The notes below the pieces were generated by a model, which saw nothing but the letters and a program-made list of their open reading frames with translations, had not been told where the DNA came from and ran no database searches. Shown piece by piece: positions 18,637 to 29,800 of a stretch of DNA of 64,000 nt. Location of the stretch: contig JADFZJ010000003.1 of the NCBI GenBank assembly GCA_015232555.1, positions 57,284 through 121,283 of the forward strand, in the 5' to 3' direction. The position numbers and the translations under genes are program-made. Position 1 is the first letter of the stretch; each line of letters begins with the position of its first letter. The DNA comes from Desulfamplus sp. (lineage in GTDB: Bacteria > Desulfobacterota > Desulfobacteria > Desulfobacterales > Desulfobacteraceae).

Positions 18637-19656
18637 CTATTTTTTGAAATTGGTAGCCTGATAAACTTCCTGAATCAGATCTTTACCAATACGGCTTGCC
18701 ATCTTGTCGTGAACTGGCACAAGGGCATCTTTCCAAACCTGTCTCTCTTCTGGAGTGAGTTTGATAATTTCAGATTTTCCAGATGCTGCAACAGATGCAA
18801 GGTCTTTTTCGTTGTTCTTTTTGGCAATGTCATTTGCAAATATTGTAGAATCAGCCATTGCACTGTCAAGCTGGGTACGGATATCTGCGGGCAGACCTTC
18901 CCAGAATTTCTTGTTTACAAGTACAGCATATCCAAGATAACCATGATTTGAAACAGTTACATACTTTTGAACCTCAAACATTTTCTGGGTATAAAGGTTT
19001 GAAGGCGGATTTTCTGTGCCGTCAACAACACCAGTCTGGAGAGCCTGATAAACTTCGGAGAATGCCATAACCTGTGGAATCGAACCAAGAGCACGCATCT
19101 GGGCATCAAGAATTTTTGAGGACTGAATACGCATCTTCAACCCTTTGCAGTCTGTTGGAACTTTGAGCGGTTTGTTGGCACTCATAACCTTAAAGCCGTT
19201 GTCCCAGTATGCAAGTCCGATAATGCCCTTTGGCTGGAGCTTATCAAGGAGCTTCTTACCGACAGGTCCAAGCGTTATTTTGTGTAACTCATCGTAATCA
19301 TTGAAGATAAATGGAAGGTCAAAAAGCTCGAACTCTTTTACTCCAAGCGGAGCAAATTTGGCAAGAGAGGGTGCAAGCATCTGAACAGCACCCATCTGGA
19401 GTGCCTCCATCTCCTCTTTGTCCTTGTATAACTGGCTGTTTGGATAGACTTCAACCTTTACAGCTCCTTTAGTTCTCTCTTCTGCAAGTTTCTTAAAATA
19501 CTCAGCAGCCTCACCCTTTGGCGTATCAACCGCTACAACATGGCTGAATTTAATGATAATAGGGTCAGCAGCCATAGCATTTGAAGTAAATGCAAATACC
19601 GCAGCAATTGCCAGAAGCAACATCATCTTACCTGAAATCGTCATACATTTTCCCAT
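18637..19656 (-). CDS. dctP: TRAP transporter periplasmic binding protein, DctP family
   Basis: Captures the substrate, usually an organic acid, in the periplasm for DctQM. Seen: a signal peptide (MMLLLAIAAVFAFTSNAMA then ADP) ending near residue 29, IKFSHVVAVDTPKGEAAEYF, the conserved arginine region CKGLKMRIQSS that binds the carboxylate, GSIPQVMAFSEVYQALQTG and VDGTENPPSNLYTQK. The 339-residue length is typical. The start is preceded by AAAGGAGAAAG. Several Gly/Asn positions match the C4-dicarboxylate group, but substrate is not certain. First gene of dctP-dctQ-dctM; a TAXI-type binding protein lies immediately upstream. Confidence 0.95.
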   Translation of the reverse strand: MGKCMTISGKMMLLLAIAAVFAFTSNAMAADPIIIKFSHVVAVDTPKGEAAEYFKKLAEERTKGAVKVEVYPNSQLYKDKEEMEALQMGAVQMLAPSLAKFAPLGVKEFELFDLPFIFNDYDELHKITLGPVGKKLLDKLQPKGIIGLAYWDNGFKVMSANKPLKVPTDCKGLKMRIQSSKILDAQMRALGSIPQVMAFSEVYQALQTGVVDGTENPPSNLYTQKMFEVQKYVTVSNHGYLGYAVLVNKKFWEGLPADIRTQLDSAMADSTIFANDIAKKNNEKDLASVAASGKSEIIKLTPEERQVWKDALVPVHDKMASRIGKDLIQEVYQATNFKK

Positions 19657-19729
19657 TTTGTCTTTCTCCTTTGTTTAAAAGATTGTGTTTGTTATATGTA
19701 GGAACAGGGTTTTATTCCTGTTCTTGCAT

Positions 19730-20845
19730 TCATCTCTTTTCTGCAGCACTGGATTCTAACAATATCCCTTTCTCTTTCCAGAACTTTTCTGCACCTGGAT
19801 GAAGCGGGGTAATAATACCTATGACTCCAGTTGCAATGGACATCTCTTTGAGAGGAGTATTCTGCTTTGCAAGGTGCTTTAACCCTTCATCAGTGTAGAT
19901 GATTAATAACATCTGATAGACCATATCGGCAGAGACGTCTGCATTAGCAACCCAGATAGCAGAGTCCTGAAATGAAAGTGTATCCTGATTTACCCCTCTA
20001 TATGTTCCGCCTTTTATCATGGTTGTTGAAAACCAGGGAAACTCCTTTAAAAAGCCGCTCTTATCTGCATCATCTCCGAGATTAAGAAGCTCAATTTTAG
20101 TATCAGATTCATCCCCTTTTATGTCTGCCACCATAGTTACAGCATGAGATGGTAGTGCTGAAAAGACCCAGAATGCATCGATCTCGTTATTTTTAAAGGC
20201 TCGTGCAGCGTCATTGTAACCGACACCCCGCTTTTCTATTTTATTCCATAATCCTAAGTGTGTTAAAAAAAGCTCACAAGTTGAGTAGTCGCCAGAACCT
20301 GTATTACCCACACCAACCCTTTTGCCTTCAAGGTCGCTTATGCTGTTAATCTTGTTTTCTGTTTGAGTATCTGTGCCTGCCTTGCCTTCTGTTCCATTTT
20401 TATGAACTATAAGATGAGCCGAAGCTGTGTAAAGATATGCAACTGCCATAGGTTTGCTGTAAATTTGCGATGAATTTTGTGCAGGAGACTTTGTTCCAGA
20501 AGCATTTGCAGCAGAAGTGTTTTGTAAATAACTAAATATTTTACCATTGGCTCCCTGCCACAGATCGCCTGAATATACAATTCCCATCTGAAAAGTTCCG
20601 TCATCAATCTTTTTAAGATTATCAATAGAGCCTTCTGATGATTCAGCTTGAACTTTGAAGCCCTCTGCATCTTTAACAGGTTTGAATGAATTAATTGCAT
20701 TAACAACGGTTTGGAATGTGCTGCCAGCAGCTCCGCCGCCAAATAGGATTTTGTCTTTATTAGAAGAGTTAGAGGATGCAAATGAGGATAATGTAATGGA
20801 TAGAAATGAACATAATGTCATAATAATAGTTTTTTTCAATCGCAT
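19730..20845 (-). CDS. TAXI-family TRAP solute-binding protein
   Basis: Periplasmic binding protein of the TAXI branch. Seen: signal peptide from the start (MRLKKTIIMTLCSFLSITLS), then ILFGGGAAGSTFQTVVNAI, the mature N-terminal pattern of the family, EGSIDNLKKIDDGTFQMGIV, GKRVGVGNTGSGDYSTCELF, and WVFSALPSHAV. It has 371 residues, slightly long, owing to a Ser/Thr/Asn-rich segment near 110-125 and a Gly/Thr/Glu-rich one near 155. It is not followed by the fused TAXI membrane protein but by a DctPQM system 73 nt on, so it is an orphan here or shares that permease. Confidence 0.85.
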   Translation of the reverse strand: MRLKKTIIMTLCSFLSITLSSFASSNSSNKDKILFGGGAAGSTFQTVVNAINSFKPVKDAEGFKVQAESSEGSIDNLKKIDDGTFQMGIVYSGDLWQGANGKIFSYLQNTSAANASGTKSPAQNSSQIYSKPMAVAYLYTASAHLIVHKNGTEGKAGTDTQTENKINSISDLEGKRVGVGNTGSGDYSTCELFLTHLGLWNKIEKRGVGYNDAARAFKNNEIDAFWVFSALPSHAVTMVADIKGDESDTKIELLNLGDDADKSGFLKEFPWFSTTMIKGGTYRGVNQDTLSFQDSAIWVANADVSADMVYQMLLIIYTDEGLKHLAKQNTPLKEMSIATGVIGIITPLHPGAEKFWKEKGILLESSAAEKR

Positions 20846-20998
20846 TTTTTAAAGCCTCTTATCATGTTTGAATTTTTATTAAGTATTATCACCATGAACC
20901 TTAAAAAACAATCCATGTATTTCTGATTATTATGTAGGGATTTTTCTTACAACTTGAGTTGAGAGTTGAAGCCTTATTGCTTTATAATAGTACGATAA

Positions 20999-23563
20999 CT
21001 ATTTTTCCGATAGTGCCTTTGCCAGTACCTCTTCCATATCTTCAACTAAAACAATTTCAAGTTCATCTTGTATGGAAGTCGGCAGTTCTGAGATATCTTT
21101 CTCATTCTCCTTTGAGATAATAACAGTTGTAATCCCACATGCATGGGCTGCAATCAGCTTCTCTTTTAAGCCTCCTATGGGAATGACCCTGCCTCTGAGT
21201 GTGATCTCTCCAGTCATTGCGGTTTTTCTTTTTACAGGTCTCTCTGTCAATACAGAAACTAATGCTGTGCACATTGCAATACCAGCAGACGGTCCATCTT
21301 TTGGAATCGCACCTTCTGGAACATGGATATGAATATCAAGGTCTTTATAAAAATCCTCACGAATACCAAGTGCCGCAGAACGAGAACGGACATAACTCAT
21401 GGCAGCACTTGCAGACTCTTTCATAACTTCACCAAGTTTACCCGTTACAGAGACATTACCCTTGCCAGGCATGGTAACAGTTTCAATGATAAGCAGCTCC
21501 CCTCCTGCTTGAGTCCATGCAAGACCGTTAACAATACCGATTCTATCCTCTTTTTCAAGTACACCATTTCTGAACCTTGGCTTACCAAGGTAGTCAACCA
21601 AGGAGTCTGAAGTAATAGTTTCGACATTGAATTCTGTATTAACAGTATTGGTATCGTTAATTTGGACAATCTTATTTGTTGTCTGGACAATCTTTTTCGC
21701 AACCTTTCTTAACACAGAGGAGATTTCCCGTTCTAAATTCCTGACTCCAGCCTCTCTTGTATATTTCCTGATAATAGAAAGAACGGCATCTTTAGAAAAG
21801 AGCTTAACATCACTGTCAACAATCAAGCTATTTGAATCATATCTAAAATCAGTTACAGCATCGTCTAAATCTGTTTGGATATTAGTTGTTAAATCAGATT
21901 GATTCCGTTCAACTTCAAATTTATTCTGTTCAATTTGTTTAGTAAGCAAAAATAGAAGTCCATTCAGCTCAATCTGTTTGGGAATCAGAAAACCGTGTGC
22001 TATCTGTTCTTTTTCATTCTCAGTATAACCAGGTATGCGTATAATTTCCATCCTGTCCTGAAGAGGTGCTGGAATGTCGTGGAGAGTGTTTGCAGTTGTA
22101 ATAAAAAGGATATCAGACAGATCATACTCAATATCAAGATAGTGGTCATTAAATGTCTGATTTTGCTCAGGATCAAGTACCTCTAATAGAGCTGATGATG
22201 GGTCACCGCGAAAATCGGTGCTCATCTTATCTATTTCATCAAGACAAAAAACAGGATTGTTGTAGCCTGTCTTTTTAAGTGTCTGGATAATTTTTCCGGG
22301 CATAGCTCCAATATATGTCCTTCTGTGCCCTCTAATTTCAGCCTCGTCTCTTACACCTCCAAGTGATATTCTTGCAAATGAGCGTCCCATTGCTCTTGCA
22401 ACAGAGTGTGCAAGAGATGTCTTGCCAACTCCAGGAGGACCAACAAGGCAGAGTATTGGACCTCTAATTTTTTTCACCAACATCTGAACAGCAAGATATT
22501 CAAGAATCCTCTCCTTAGGTTTATCAAGTCCATAGTGATCCCTATTGAGAATAGATTCTGCTTCAGCAATATCTATTTTACTCCTGCTCTTTTTATACCA
22601 TGGAAGGGCAATAATCCATTCTATGTAATTTCTGACAACCGTTGCCTCAGATGACATAGGGGACATTTTTTTTAGTTTTTCAAGTTCCTGACGAACAATT
22701 GCCGATGCCTCTTTAGGTAGGCGTTTGCGTTTGACCTGACGCTCAAGAAGTTGAAACTCCTGCTGTGGTTCTGGCTCTTCCCCCATCTCCTTGCGGATTG
22801 CCCGCATCTGCTCGTTCAGATAGTGCTTTTTCTGGAGTTTTTCCATTTGCTCTTTTACCCTGCCCTTAATTTTCTGGGACATGGCAAAGACCTCTATCTC
22901 CTGCTCAATTAGTTTGAGAAGAAGCACAAAACGCTCTTCAAGTGAAGCTGTATCTAAAAGTCTCTGTTTGTCAGATAGTTTGAACGGCATCTGGGAGGCA
23001 ATGGTATCTGCAAATTGTGACAAGTCAGAAGCAAGTGATCTTAGATTCTGCAGAAGATTTTTAGGAATAGTTCCAGACTGTTTTGCATAGTGATGAAATG
23101 CTTCGGCTACTGTTCTTATTGAAGCCTCTGCCTTGGATTCATCCATCTCAATCTCAACAAAGGGTAAAAATTGAACAGAGATATATCCCGCTGAGTCATG
23201 GTCATGGATACTTCTTACTCTGCCTCTTCGTATACCTTCAACAAGTATTTTAACTGTCCCGTCAGGCAGCCTTAGAATCTGGGATATGGATGCTTCGGTT
23301 CCTGTCTGGTAAATCTCATTGATTTTGGGTTTGATTATCTCTGGGCTGCTCTGGGTTACAAGGAAAATATGTTTATCTCGTCCCATTGCATGGGCAAGAG
23401 CGTTGATAGATTTTGTTCTGCCAACAAATACAGGTGAAACTGTATGCGGAAATAGCACCATATCCCTTAACGGAAGAAGGGGTAACTCCCGAATCTCATC
23501 ATCTCGGGAGTTATTTGAGCCATCTGAACCATCTGGATTAAAAAATTTTGATATATTGATCAT
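20999..23563 (-). CDS. lon: ATP-dependent protease Lon
   Basis: Cytoplasmic AAA+ serine protease degrading misfolded and regulatory proteins. Seen: LON substrate-binding N-domain (LPLLPLRDMVLFPHTVSPVFVGR), coiled segment, Walker A GPPGVGKT near 375-382, Walker B VFCLDEIDKM, sensor region, and the protease domain with PKDGPSAGIAM (Ser759) and GGLKEK (Lys802); the 43-residue spacing of the dyad equals that of the E. coli enzyme. At 854 residues it is longer than usual because of a hydrophilic insertion at about 537-585 in the AAA+ lid and a smaller one at 625-650. Both are locally repetitive at DNA level. It follows clpX by 85 nt. Confidence 0.96.
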   Translation of the reverse strand: MINISKFFNPDGSDGSNNSRDDEIRELPLLPLRDMVLFPHTVSPVFVGRTKSINALAHAMGRDKHIFLVTQSSPEIIKPKINEIYQTGTEASISQILRLPDGTVKILVEGIRRGRVRSIHDHDSAGYISVQFLPFVEIEMDESKAEASIRTVAEAFHHYAKQSGTIPKNLLQNLRSLASDLSQFADTIASQMPFKLSDKQRLLDTASLEERFVLLLKLIEQEIEVFAMSQKIKGRVKEQMEKLQKKHYLNEQMRAIRKEMGEEPEPQQEFQLLERQVKRKRLPKEASAIVRQELEKLKKMSPMSSEATVVRNYIEWIIALPWYKKSRSKIDIAEAESILNRDHYGLDKPKERILEYLAVQMLVKKIRGPILCLVGPPGVGKTSLAHSVARAMGRSFARISLGGVRDEAEIRGHRRTYIGAMPGKIIQTLKKTGYNNPVFCLDEIDKMSTDFRGDPSSALLEVLDPEQNQTFNDHYLDIEYDLSDILFITTANTLHDIPAPLQDRMEIIRIPGYTENEKEQIAHGFLIPKQIELNGLLFLLTKQIEQNKFEVERNQSDLTTNIQTDLDDAVTDFRYDSNSLIVDSDVKLFSKDAVLSIIRKYTREAGVRNLEREISSVLRKVAKKIVQTTNKIVQINDTNTVNTEFNVETITSDSLVDYLGKPRFRNGVLEKEDRIGIVNGLAWTQAGGELLIIETVTMPGKGNVSVTGKLGEVMKESASAAMSYVRSRSAALGIREDFYKDLDIHIHVPEGAIPKDGPSAGIAMCTALVSVLTERPVKRKTAMTGEITLRGRVIPIGGLKEKLIAAHACGITTVIISKENEKDISELPTSIQDELEIVLVEDMEEVLAKALSEK

Positions 23564-23648
23564 CTTGGATAGAATATCTCTGTGGTAGGTGAAGTGGGAA
23601 AAGTTTGCTTATGGATGTTTTTGTATGCTCACAAGGCAGACGTGATTG

Positions 23649-24902
23649 TTATGCCTGTTTTTTTGCCTGCTCAAACAGAAGGATAGGCTGCTCATGGTTC
23701 AGCACAACCTCTTCTCCCACAATACACTCCTTGACATCACTGATTGATGGAAGCTCATACATTATATCAAGCATGGTCTCCTCCATGATAGCACGAAGCC
23801 CCCTTGCACCAGCTTTTCTCTTTACTGCCTCTTTTGCCATTGCAATCAGTGCCTCTTCAGTAAATTGGAGGTTGATTCCCTCAAACTCAAAAAGACGCTG
23901 ATACTGCTTTACCAAAGCATTTTTTGGTTCCGTAAGAATCTTGATAAGAGATGCCTCGTTAAGTTCTCCAAGCGATGCAATTACAGGGAGTCTGCCTAAA
24001 AACTCGGGAATCAGACCAAATTTAATAAGGTCTTCAGGTTTTAACATTTCAAGAAGCTCTCCAATTGGTCTCTCCTGACGGCTGCTAACCTTTGCACCAA
24101 AACCCATTGATTTACTGCTGACCCTTCGCTGAATAACCTTCTCAAGACCGTTAAATGTTCCGCCGCAGATAAATAGAATATTAGATGTATCGACTTTTAC
24201 AAAATCTTGCTGTGGGTGTTTACGCCCACCCTTTGGAGGGATACTTGCGGTTGTCCCTTCAATGATCTTTAATAGAGCCTGTTGAACGCCTTCACCTGAA
24301 ACATCTCTGGTAATTGACGGGTTATCTCCACGCTGGGAAATTTTGTCAATTTCGTCAATGTAGATTATGCCCCGTTGTGCCTTTTCAATGTCATAATCTG
24401 CATTTTGAACTAAAGAGAGTACAATATTTTCAACATCTTCACCTACATAACCTGCTTCGGTAAGAGATGTCGCATCTGCAATGGCAAATGGTACATCAAG
24501 AAATCTGGCAAGAGTCTGTGCAAGGAGGGTCTTGCCGCAGCCTGTAGGTCCTATTAGAAGGATATTGCTCTTTTGAATCTCAACTTCATCTTTTTTGTTA
24601 AGCTCTGTATCAAGACGCTTGTAATGATTATAGACAGCTACTGAGAGAACTTTTTTTGCATGATTCTGCTCAATAACATAAGAGTCAAGAACATCTTTAA
24701 TCTCTCTTGGGGCGAGGTTCTTTCTCAACTTATGAGCACTCTTTTTTTCTGTTTTCTCCTCATCGTCAATTATCTCTTCACAAAGCCCCACGCACTCATT
24801 GCATATATAAACACTGGGACCCGCTATCAGTTTTTTAACTTCTTTTTGATTTTTTCCGCAAAAAGAGCAAAAAAACTCATCATCTTTTTTTTTTCGGCTC
24901 AT
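23649..24902 (-). CDS. clpX: ATP-dependent Clp protease ATP-binding subunit ClpX
   Basis: Unfoldase that feeds substrates to ClpP. Seen: N-terminal zinc-binding domain with CSFCGK (Cys12, Cys15) and CNEC (Cys34, Cys37), Walker A GPTGCGKT at 118-125, Walker [11 protein letters not shown], the RKHPQQDF pore-region sequence, GFGAKV loop (the IGF-like tripeptide region that docks on ClpP) and a C-terminal sensor-2 helix. The 417-residue length is typical. It starts 3 nt after the clpP stop; gene order tig-clpP-clpX-lon is conserved in many bacteria. Confidence 0.97.
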   Translation of the reverse strand: MSRKKKDDEFFCSFCGKNQKEVKKLIAGPSVYICNECVGLCEEIIDDEEKTEKKSAHKLRKNLAPREIKDVLDSYVIEQNHAKKVLSVAVYNHYKRLDTELNKKDEVEIQKSNILLIGPTGCGKTLLAQTLARFLDVPFAIADATSLTEAGYVGEDVENIVLSLVQNADYDIEKAQRGIIYIDEIDKISQRGDNPSITRDVSGEGVQQALLKIIEGTTASIPPKGGRKHPQQDFVKVDTSNILFICGGTFNGLEKVIQRRVSSKSMGFGAKVSSRQERPIGELLEMLKPEDLIKFGLIPEFLGRLPVIASLGELNEASLIKILTEPKNALVKQYQRLFEFEGINLQFTEEALIAMAKEAVKRKAGARGLRAIMEETMLDIMYELPSISDVKECIVGEEVVLNHEQPILLFEQAKKQA

Positions 24903-24905
24903 CTT

Positions 24906-25514
24906 TTATTCCTCCTTTGAAGGTTCAAGCTCGCCTCTGTCAGCCACAACACGATCAATAATGCCATAGGCACAGGCTTCATCACCTGACATGAAAAAAT
25001 CACGATCCGTATCGTTAGAAATTTTATCAAGATTCTGTCCTGTGTGAAAAGATAAAATCTGATTCAGTACATCTTTCATGCGGAGAATCTCGTTTGCCTG
25101 AATTTTAATATCAGATGCCTGTCCCTGAGCACCGCCAAGAGGCTGATGGATCATAATCCTTGAGTTTGGAAGCGAAAACCTTTTTCCCTTTGCACCTGCT
25201 GCAAGAAGAAGAGCACCCATACTGGCTGCCTGACCAACACATACAGTTGAGACATCAGGCTTTATATACTTCATGGTATCATAAATTGCTAAACCTGAAG
25301 TTACAGAACCACCGGGTGAATTGATATAAAAGTTAATATCTTTTTCAGGGTCTTCAGATTCCAAGAATAGAAGCTGGGCAACAACAAGATTGGATATCTC
25401 GTCATTAATTGCCGAACCAAGAAATATTATCCGATCTTTTAAAAGTCTTGAATAGATGTCGTAGGCACGTTCGCCTCTATTTGTCTGCTCAACGACCATA
25501 GGTATTAAAGGCAC
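24906..25514 (-). CDS. clpP: ATP-dependent Clp protease proteolytic subunit
   Basis: Forms the tetradecameric serine protease barrel. Seen: catalytic Ser98 in [14 protein letters not shown], His123 in [11 protein letters not shown] and Asp172 in [10 protein letters not shown]; spacing matches characterised ClpP. Start is GTG at 25514 with AAAGGAGAA 7 nt upstream. Length 202 residues is normal. A dispersed palindrome sits in the 106-nt gap to tig. Confidence 0.97.
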   Translation of the reverse strand: MPLIPMVVEQTNRGERAYDIYSRLLKDRIIFLGSAINDEISNLVVAQLLFLESEDPEKDINFYINSPGGSVTSGLAIYDTMKYIKPDVSTVCVGQAASMGALLLAAGAKGKRFSLPNSRIMIHQPLGGAQGQASDIKIQANEILRMKDVLNQILSFHTGQNLDKISNDTDRDFFMSGDEACAYGIIDRVVADRGELEPSKEE

Positions 25515-25574
25515 TGTGGTTCTCCTTTACTTTGTGCTATTAAATATTTTTTCTTTCAATTTGAACTGACAACT

Positions 25575-25602
25575 GTAGAGACGCACGACCGTGCGTCTCT
25601 AC
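25575..25602. repeat. GTAGAGACG palindrome, copy 1 (perfect)
   Basis: GTAGAGACGCACG and its exact reverse complement CGTGCGTCTCTAC around AC. It lies between tig and clpP, downstream of tig in the transcript. Other copies are at 30580, 35038, 35862, 43044 and 57461. Confidence 0.9.
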
Positions 25603-25620
25603 TTTCATATAAAATGTTTG

Positions 25621-26994
25621 CTAAGATGCTGATGTATCAGTCTCTGCTGATTCTTCTGTAGAGGACTCTTTTTCAGCTACTGGTTCAATCTCAACTATAT
25701 TTGCATTGCTTATAATATGATTCATAGCCTTTTTTTCAAGCTCAATCATTTTGATGTATTCAAGGTGCTGAAAGGAGGCTTCAGAGCCAAACATCTTTTT
25801 AATCTGCTCAACAGTTCCGTTCATAGCTTTTGCCATACCAGCATAAAGGTTTTCCATATCATCTTCTGTCAGTTCAAGTTTCTCCTGGTCAATAATCTTT
25901 CCAAGTAGAATATGTCTTTTTGCCTGCTGTTCGGCAACATTACGGTATTGACTTCTGATTATATCCTTGGTCATCCCGACCGACTCAAGTGTTATATTGT
26001 GCTGCTGATACGCCTGTTCTGTCTCTGCAACAATAGCATCCAATTCTGATTCTACAAGGATATCAGGCAGTTCAAACTCTATATTTTCAAGCAGCTTAGT
26101 AAAAACCTGTTCGCTTAACTCTTGGTGAACCCTTACTTTATACCCTGCTTCAAGATTGGAACGGATTGCATTTTTTATCCCCTCAAGATTTTCAAATTGC
26201 CCAAGTTTTTCGGCAAGTGTATCATCCAAAGGCGGAAGCACCTTTTCCTGAATCTCTTTAAGAGCAACCTTATAGGTAACAGTCTTTCCCGCAAGCGGGT
26301 TATCATTGTCATTATTATCGTCAGTGTACGCCACATCTATTTCAAGCTCTTGCGGAGGAATGACACCTGTAAGTTTTTCTGAAAACTCATCTGGCATCTG
26401 TTTTGTTCCAATCTCCAAAATATAATTTTCAATTTTGGGGGTATGCTCAGAAGGAGTGCCATCCACAAATCCCTGATAATCAATCATAACAAAATCAGAT
26501 GCCTTTACAGGACGCTCTTCAGTTACAGTCTGATTGGTTGCCATTGACTGGCGAATCATCTGAATCTGGGCATCAATCTCTTCATCAGATGGAGTGTAGA
26601 GATTTTTTTTAAGCTCAATTCCTTTAAATTCAATATCTGAAAGCACTGGTCTTACTTCAACATTAATTGAGAAGTTGAACGGCTTCCCCTCCTCAAGCTC
26701 AGGAAGTTGCTCACTTACAGACGGTGGACCGATTATATTAGCAAGAGCATCTTCCTTAATAGCCTCTGAATATGAGTTCTGAATGAGCCTTGAAATAATA
26801 TCAGCCTTAACATCTTTACTGAATCTGCTTTCCAGAACTTTGCGGGGAATTTTTCCTTTTCTAAACCCTTTTATTGAGGCAGATTTGTTTACATCTTTAT
26901 ATGCTTTATCAAGTTCTGCTGTAACGTCCTCTCCTGCAATTTCAATATGAATTATTTTTTTTACTGTGCTTTGATCTTCTATTTTTACCTGCAT
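25621..26994 (-). CDS. tig: Trigger factor
   Basis: Ribosome-bound chaperone with peptidyl-prolyl isomerase activity. Seen: the ribosome-docking signature GFRKGKIPRKVLE near residues 42-54 of the chosen start, a central FKBP-like segment (VKASDFVMIDYQGFVDGTP), and a helical C-terminal domain ending in an acidic Ser/Thr/Glu tail. The frame stays open 22 codons further upstream, but ATG at 26994 has AGGAAGG close before it and begins MQVKIEDQS, the usual N-terminus, so it is preferred. Length is then 457 residues. First gene of tig-clpP-clpX-lon. Confidence 0.95.
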   Translation of the reverse strand: MQVKIEDQSTVKKIIHIEIAGEDVTAELDKAYKDVNKSASIKGFRKGKIPRKVLESRFSKDVKADIISRLIQNSYSEAIKEDALANIIGPPSVSEQLPELEEGKPFNFSINVEVRPVLSDIEFKGIELKKNLYTPSDEEIDAQIQMIRQSMATNQTVTEERPVKASDFVMIDYQGFVDGTPSEHTPKIENYILEIGTKQMPDEFSEKLTGVIPPQELEIDVAYTDDNNDNDNPLAGKTVTYKVALKEIQEKVLPPLDDTLAEKLGQFENLEGIKNAIRSNLEAGYKVRVHQELSEQVFTKLLENIEFELPDILVESELDAIVAETEQAYQQHNITLESVGMTKDIIRSQYRNVAEQQAKRHILLGKIIDQEKLELTEDDMENLYAGMAKAMNGTVEQIKKMFGSEASFQHLEYIKMIELEKKAMNHIISNANIVEIEPVAEKESSTEESAETDTSAS

Positions 26995-27313
26995 TATTTT
27001 CCTTCCTGTAGCAAAAAAAGCTCTGGAGAACAGAAATATACCTTGCTGTACCCTCTTCAAGCTGCCTTTAAAAACAACCGTTAATATCCATAATGTAGCT
27101 TATAATATCACTATTATTCCTAATTCCGAATAAAATGAACTAAGTTAATCTTTATCTGCTCAAGTGTCAAGATAATTGAAAAAAGACTTCATTTCAATAT
27201 GTTGGTGATAGTTCCGTTGACTTAAATTATCTCTTATTTTTGAGCCAACAAGTCCTAAAATACTCTTTTAGGAACTAAAAAAATAAAATTGGAAAGAAAA
27301 TTTTAAAATATCC

Positions 27314-27342
27314 TTGCATACATCAATAAAGCGTGCTAAAAG
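27314..27342 (+). promoter_or_regulatory. Candidate promoter for tRNA-Pro
   Basis: TTGCAT, a 17-nt spacer and TAAAAG, 13 nt before the tRNA 5' end. The rest of the 295-nt gap between tig and the tRNA shows nothing else recognisable. Confidence 0.4.
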
Positions 27343-27355
27343 TCCCAAAAAATTT

Positions 27356-27433
<78 letters not shown>

Positions 27434-27443
27434 TAAAAAAATT

Positions 27444-27480
27444 AAAGGGTTATGGTTAATTCCATAGCCCTTTTTTTTAT
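27444..27480 (+). terminator. Rho-independent terminator of tRNA-Pro
   Basis: AAAGGGTTATGG pairs with CCATAGCCCTTT (one G-U) around TTAATT, followed by an eight-base T-run. It is 11 nt past the tRNA. Confidence 0.9.
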
Positions 27481-27510
27481 TTATTCGCAACAGTCTATAA
27501 AGGGCATTTT

Positions 27511-29649
27511 ATGAATAAAATCGGCAATTCTCTATATATTACAGATGGTATTCAAGATAAATCTCAATTTAAACTGGTATCTCATTTCAAGCCAACAGGT
27601 GACCAGCCACAGGCAATTGACTATCTTGTAAAAGGGGTAAACTCTGGAGCAAAACATCAGGTAATGTTGGGAGTTACTGGTTCAGGCAAAACATTTACCA
27701 TGGCAAATATAATTGCAAAGATTGGAAAGCCGACTTTAGTTATTGCCCCGAATAAAACCCTTGCAGCACAGTTGTACAACGAATTTGCATCTCTTTTTCC
27801 TCATAACGCTGTAGAGTATTTTGTCAGCTATTACGACTACTATCAGCCAGAAGCCTATATTCCTTCAAGTGATACCTATATCCAGAAAGATTCTGCCATA
27901 AATGAGATGATTGACAAGATGCGGCACTCTGCAACACGCTCTGTTCTTGCAAGAAGAGATGTAATTGTAGTTGCAAGTGTCTCTTGTATTTATGGTCTTG
28001 GTGCACCCGAAGATTATCTTGCCTTACGGGTTGAGATTGCAGCGGATATGGAGATGCCAAGAGAGGCTTTATTGGCTCAATTGGTTGATATACAGTATGA
28101 GAGAAATGATATCGATTTTCACCGCGGCACATTCAGGGTAAGAGGCGACAGGGTTGAGATTTTTCCAGCTTATGAGGAGGATAAGGCACTTAGAATCGAT
28201 TTTTTTGGAGATACTATTGAAAGTATATCTGAAATAAATCCGCTTAAAGGATATATAATCAACTCAATTAGAGAGACAGCCGTTTTTCCCGCATCTCACT
28301 ATGTTACAATGAAACAGACTCGGGAGAGGGCAATCAAGGGAATCAATGAGGAGCTACAACTTAGGCTTGAATATTTTTATAAGGAGAACAAACTTCTTGA
28401 AGCCCAGCGTCTTGAGGAGAGAACCCGCTATGACCTTGAGATGATGAATGAGATAGGCTACTGCACAGGCATTGAAAACTATTCAAGACATCTTACAGGA
28501 AGAAATCAGGGTGAACCTCCTCCAACCCTGCTTGACTACTTTCCTGATGATTTTTTGCTATTCTTTGATGAGAGCCATATCTCTGTACCGCAAACTGGTG
28601 CTATGTATAAAGCTGATCGCTCCAGAAAAAATACCCTTGTGGAATATGGATTTCGTCTGCCGTCAGCAGTAGATAATCGTCCTCTTAAATTTGAGGAGTT
28701 TAAACAGAGGGTTAGTCAAGTTATCTATGTCTCTGCGACGCCAGCAGATTATGAGTTCCAAAAAGCAGATGGAAGGGTTGCAGAGCAGATTGTCAGACCC
28801 ACAGGGCTTCTTGACCCTGAAATCGAGGTAAGAGATGCAAAATATCAGGTTGACGATCTTTATGAAGAGATAGTCAAACGTATAGAGCCTGACAATCCAG
28901 AGGCGAAAGAGCGGGTTTTAGTTACTACTCTTACCAAACGGATGTCAGAGGATTTGACTGACTATTTTTCAGAGCTTGGGATTAAGGTCAAGTATCTTCA
29001 TTCTGATATTGGTACAGTTGAGCGAATTGATATTATTCAAGATTTACGTAAAGGTGTTTTTGATGTGCTTATCGGTATCAACCTTTTACGAGAGGGGCTT
29101 GATATTCCAGAAGTCTCTCTTGTTGCTATTTTGGACGCAGACAAGGAGGGATTTTTGCGATCTTATCGCTCGCTTGTCCAGACATTTGGAAGGGCAGCAA
29201 GAAATGTGGCTGGAAAGGTTATAATGTACGCAGAGAACATAACCCCATCTATGAAAAAGGCTATGGAAGAGACCCAACGGCGGCGAATTATTCAAAAAGA
29301 GTATAACCTAAAACATAACATCGTTCCTGCAACAATTCAAAAAGAGCTGAAATCATTTGATTACACAATGGAGAAAAAGGTTTCATACTCTGAGGAGATG
29401 AAGAGAGTTCTTGAAGAAAGTTCAGGCAGAGATATGATGGCAGCAGAAAGCTTAGAATCATATAACAATGTTGCATTTAATAGCTCTAAAACGGCAAAAG
29501 AAGCTAATAAAACAAAAATAGATAAGCTCATTAAAACTCTTGAAAAGGATATGAAGCAGGCAGCCGCGGCTCTTGAGTTTGAAAAGGCAGCAGAACTTAG
29601 GGATAAAATCAGGGATCTAAAAAATTATCAATTTACATCAGTGAGGTAA
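27511..29649 (+). CDS. uvrB: Excinuclease ABC subunit B
   Basis: DNA-damage verification helicase of nucleotide excision repair. Seen: Walker A GVTGSGKT at residues 54-61, the damage-probing beta-hairpin [29 protein letters not shown], the helicase motif [16 protein letters not shown] and a C-terminal UVR motif ([19 protein letters not shown]) that binds UvrC. At 712 residues it is slightly long: about 20 residues ([20 protein letters not shown]) precede the usual start, but the ATG has AAAGGG upstream, so I keep it. Stands alone between tRNA-Pro and the flagellar cluster. Confidence 0.97.
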   Translation: MNKIGNSLYITDGIQDKSQFKLVSHFKPTGDQPQAIDYLVKGVNSGAKHQVMLGVTGSGKTFTMANIIAKIGKPTLVIAPNKTLAAQLYNEFASLFPHNAVEYFVSYYDYYQPEAYIPSSDTYIQKDSAINEMIDKMRHSATRSVLARRDVIVVASVSCIYGLGAPEDYLALRVEIAADMEMPREALLAQLVDIQYERNDIDFHRGTFRVRGDRVEIFPAYEEDKALRIDFFGDTIESISEINPLKGYIINSIRETAVFPASHYVTMKQTRERAIKGINEELQLRLEYFYKENKLLEAQRLEERTRYDLEMMNEIGYCTGIENYSRHLTGRNQGEPPPTLLDYFPDDFLLFFDESHISVPQTGAMYKADRSRKNTLVEYGFRLPSAVDNRPLKFEEFKQRVSQVIYVSATPADYEFQKADGRVAEQIVRPTGLLDPEIEVRDAKYQVDDLYEEIVKRIEPDNPEAKERVLVTTLTKRMSEDLTDYFSELGIKVKYLHSDIGTVERIDIIQDLRKGVFDVLIGINLLREGLDIPEVSLVAILDADKEGFLRSYRSLVQTFGRAARNVAGKVIMYAENITPSMKKAMEETQRRRIIQKEYNLKHNIVPATIQKELKSFDYTMEKKVSYSEEMKRVLEESSGRDMMAAESLESYNNVAFNSSKTAKEANKTKIDKLIKTLEKDMKQAAAALEFEKAAELRDKIRDLKNYQFTSVR

Positions 29650-29800
29650 AAAACTATCAGTTTACAAAATCTTCACTAACATTAGCATTCCGTCAAAATT
29701 TCATACACACACGTTAGATATCCACCATTCATTATGAAAAATATGGGGATAATTAGTTAAAATATCTCCATGTTTCAATTCAAATTATGCCATAAATACT

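Noticed and set aside
26995..27060. Trigger factor start at 27060
   Set aside because: The added 22 residues are not part of the family and ATG 26994 has a good ribosome-binding site.
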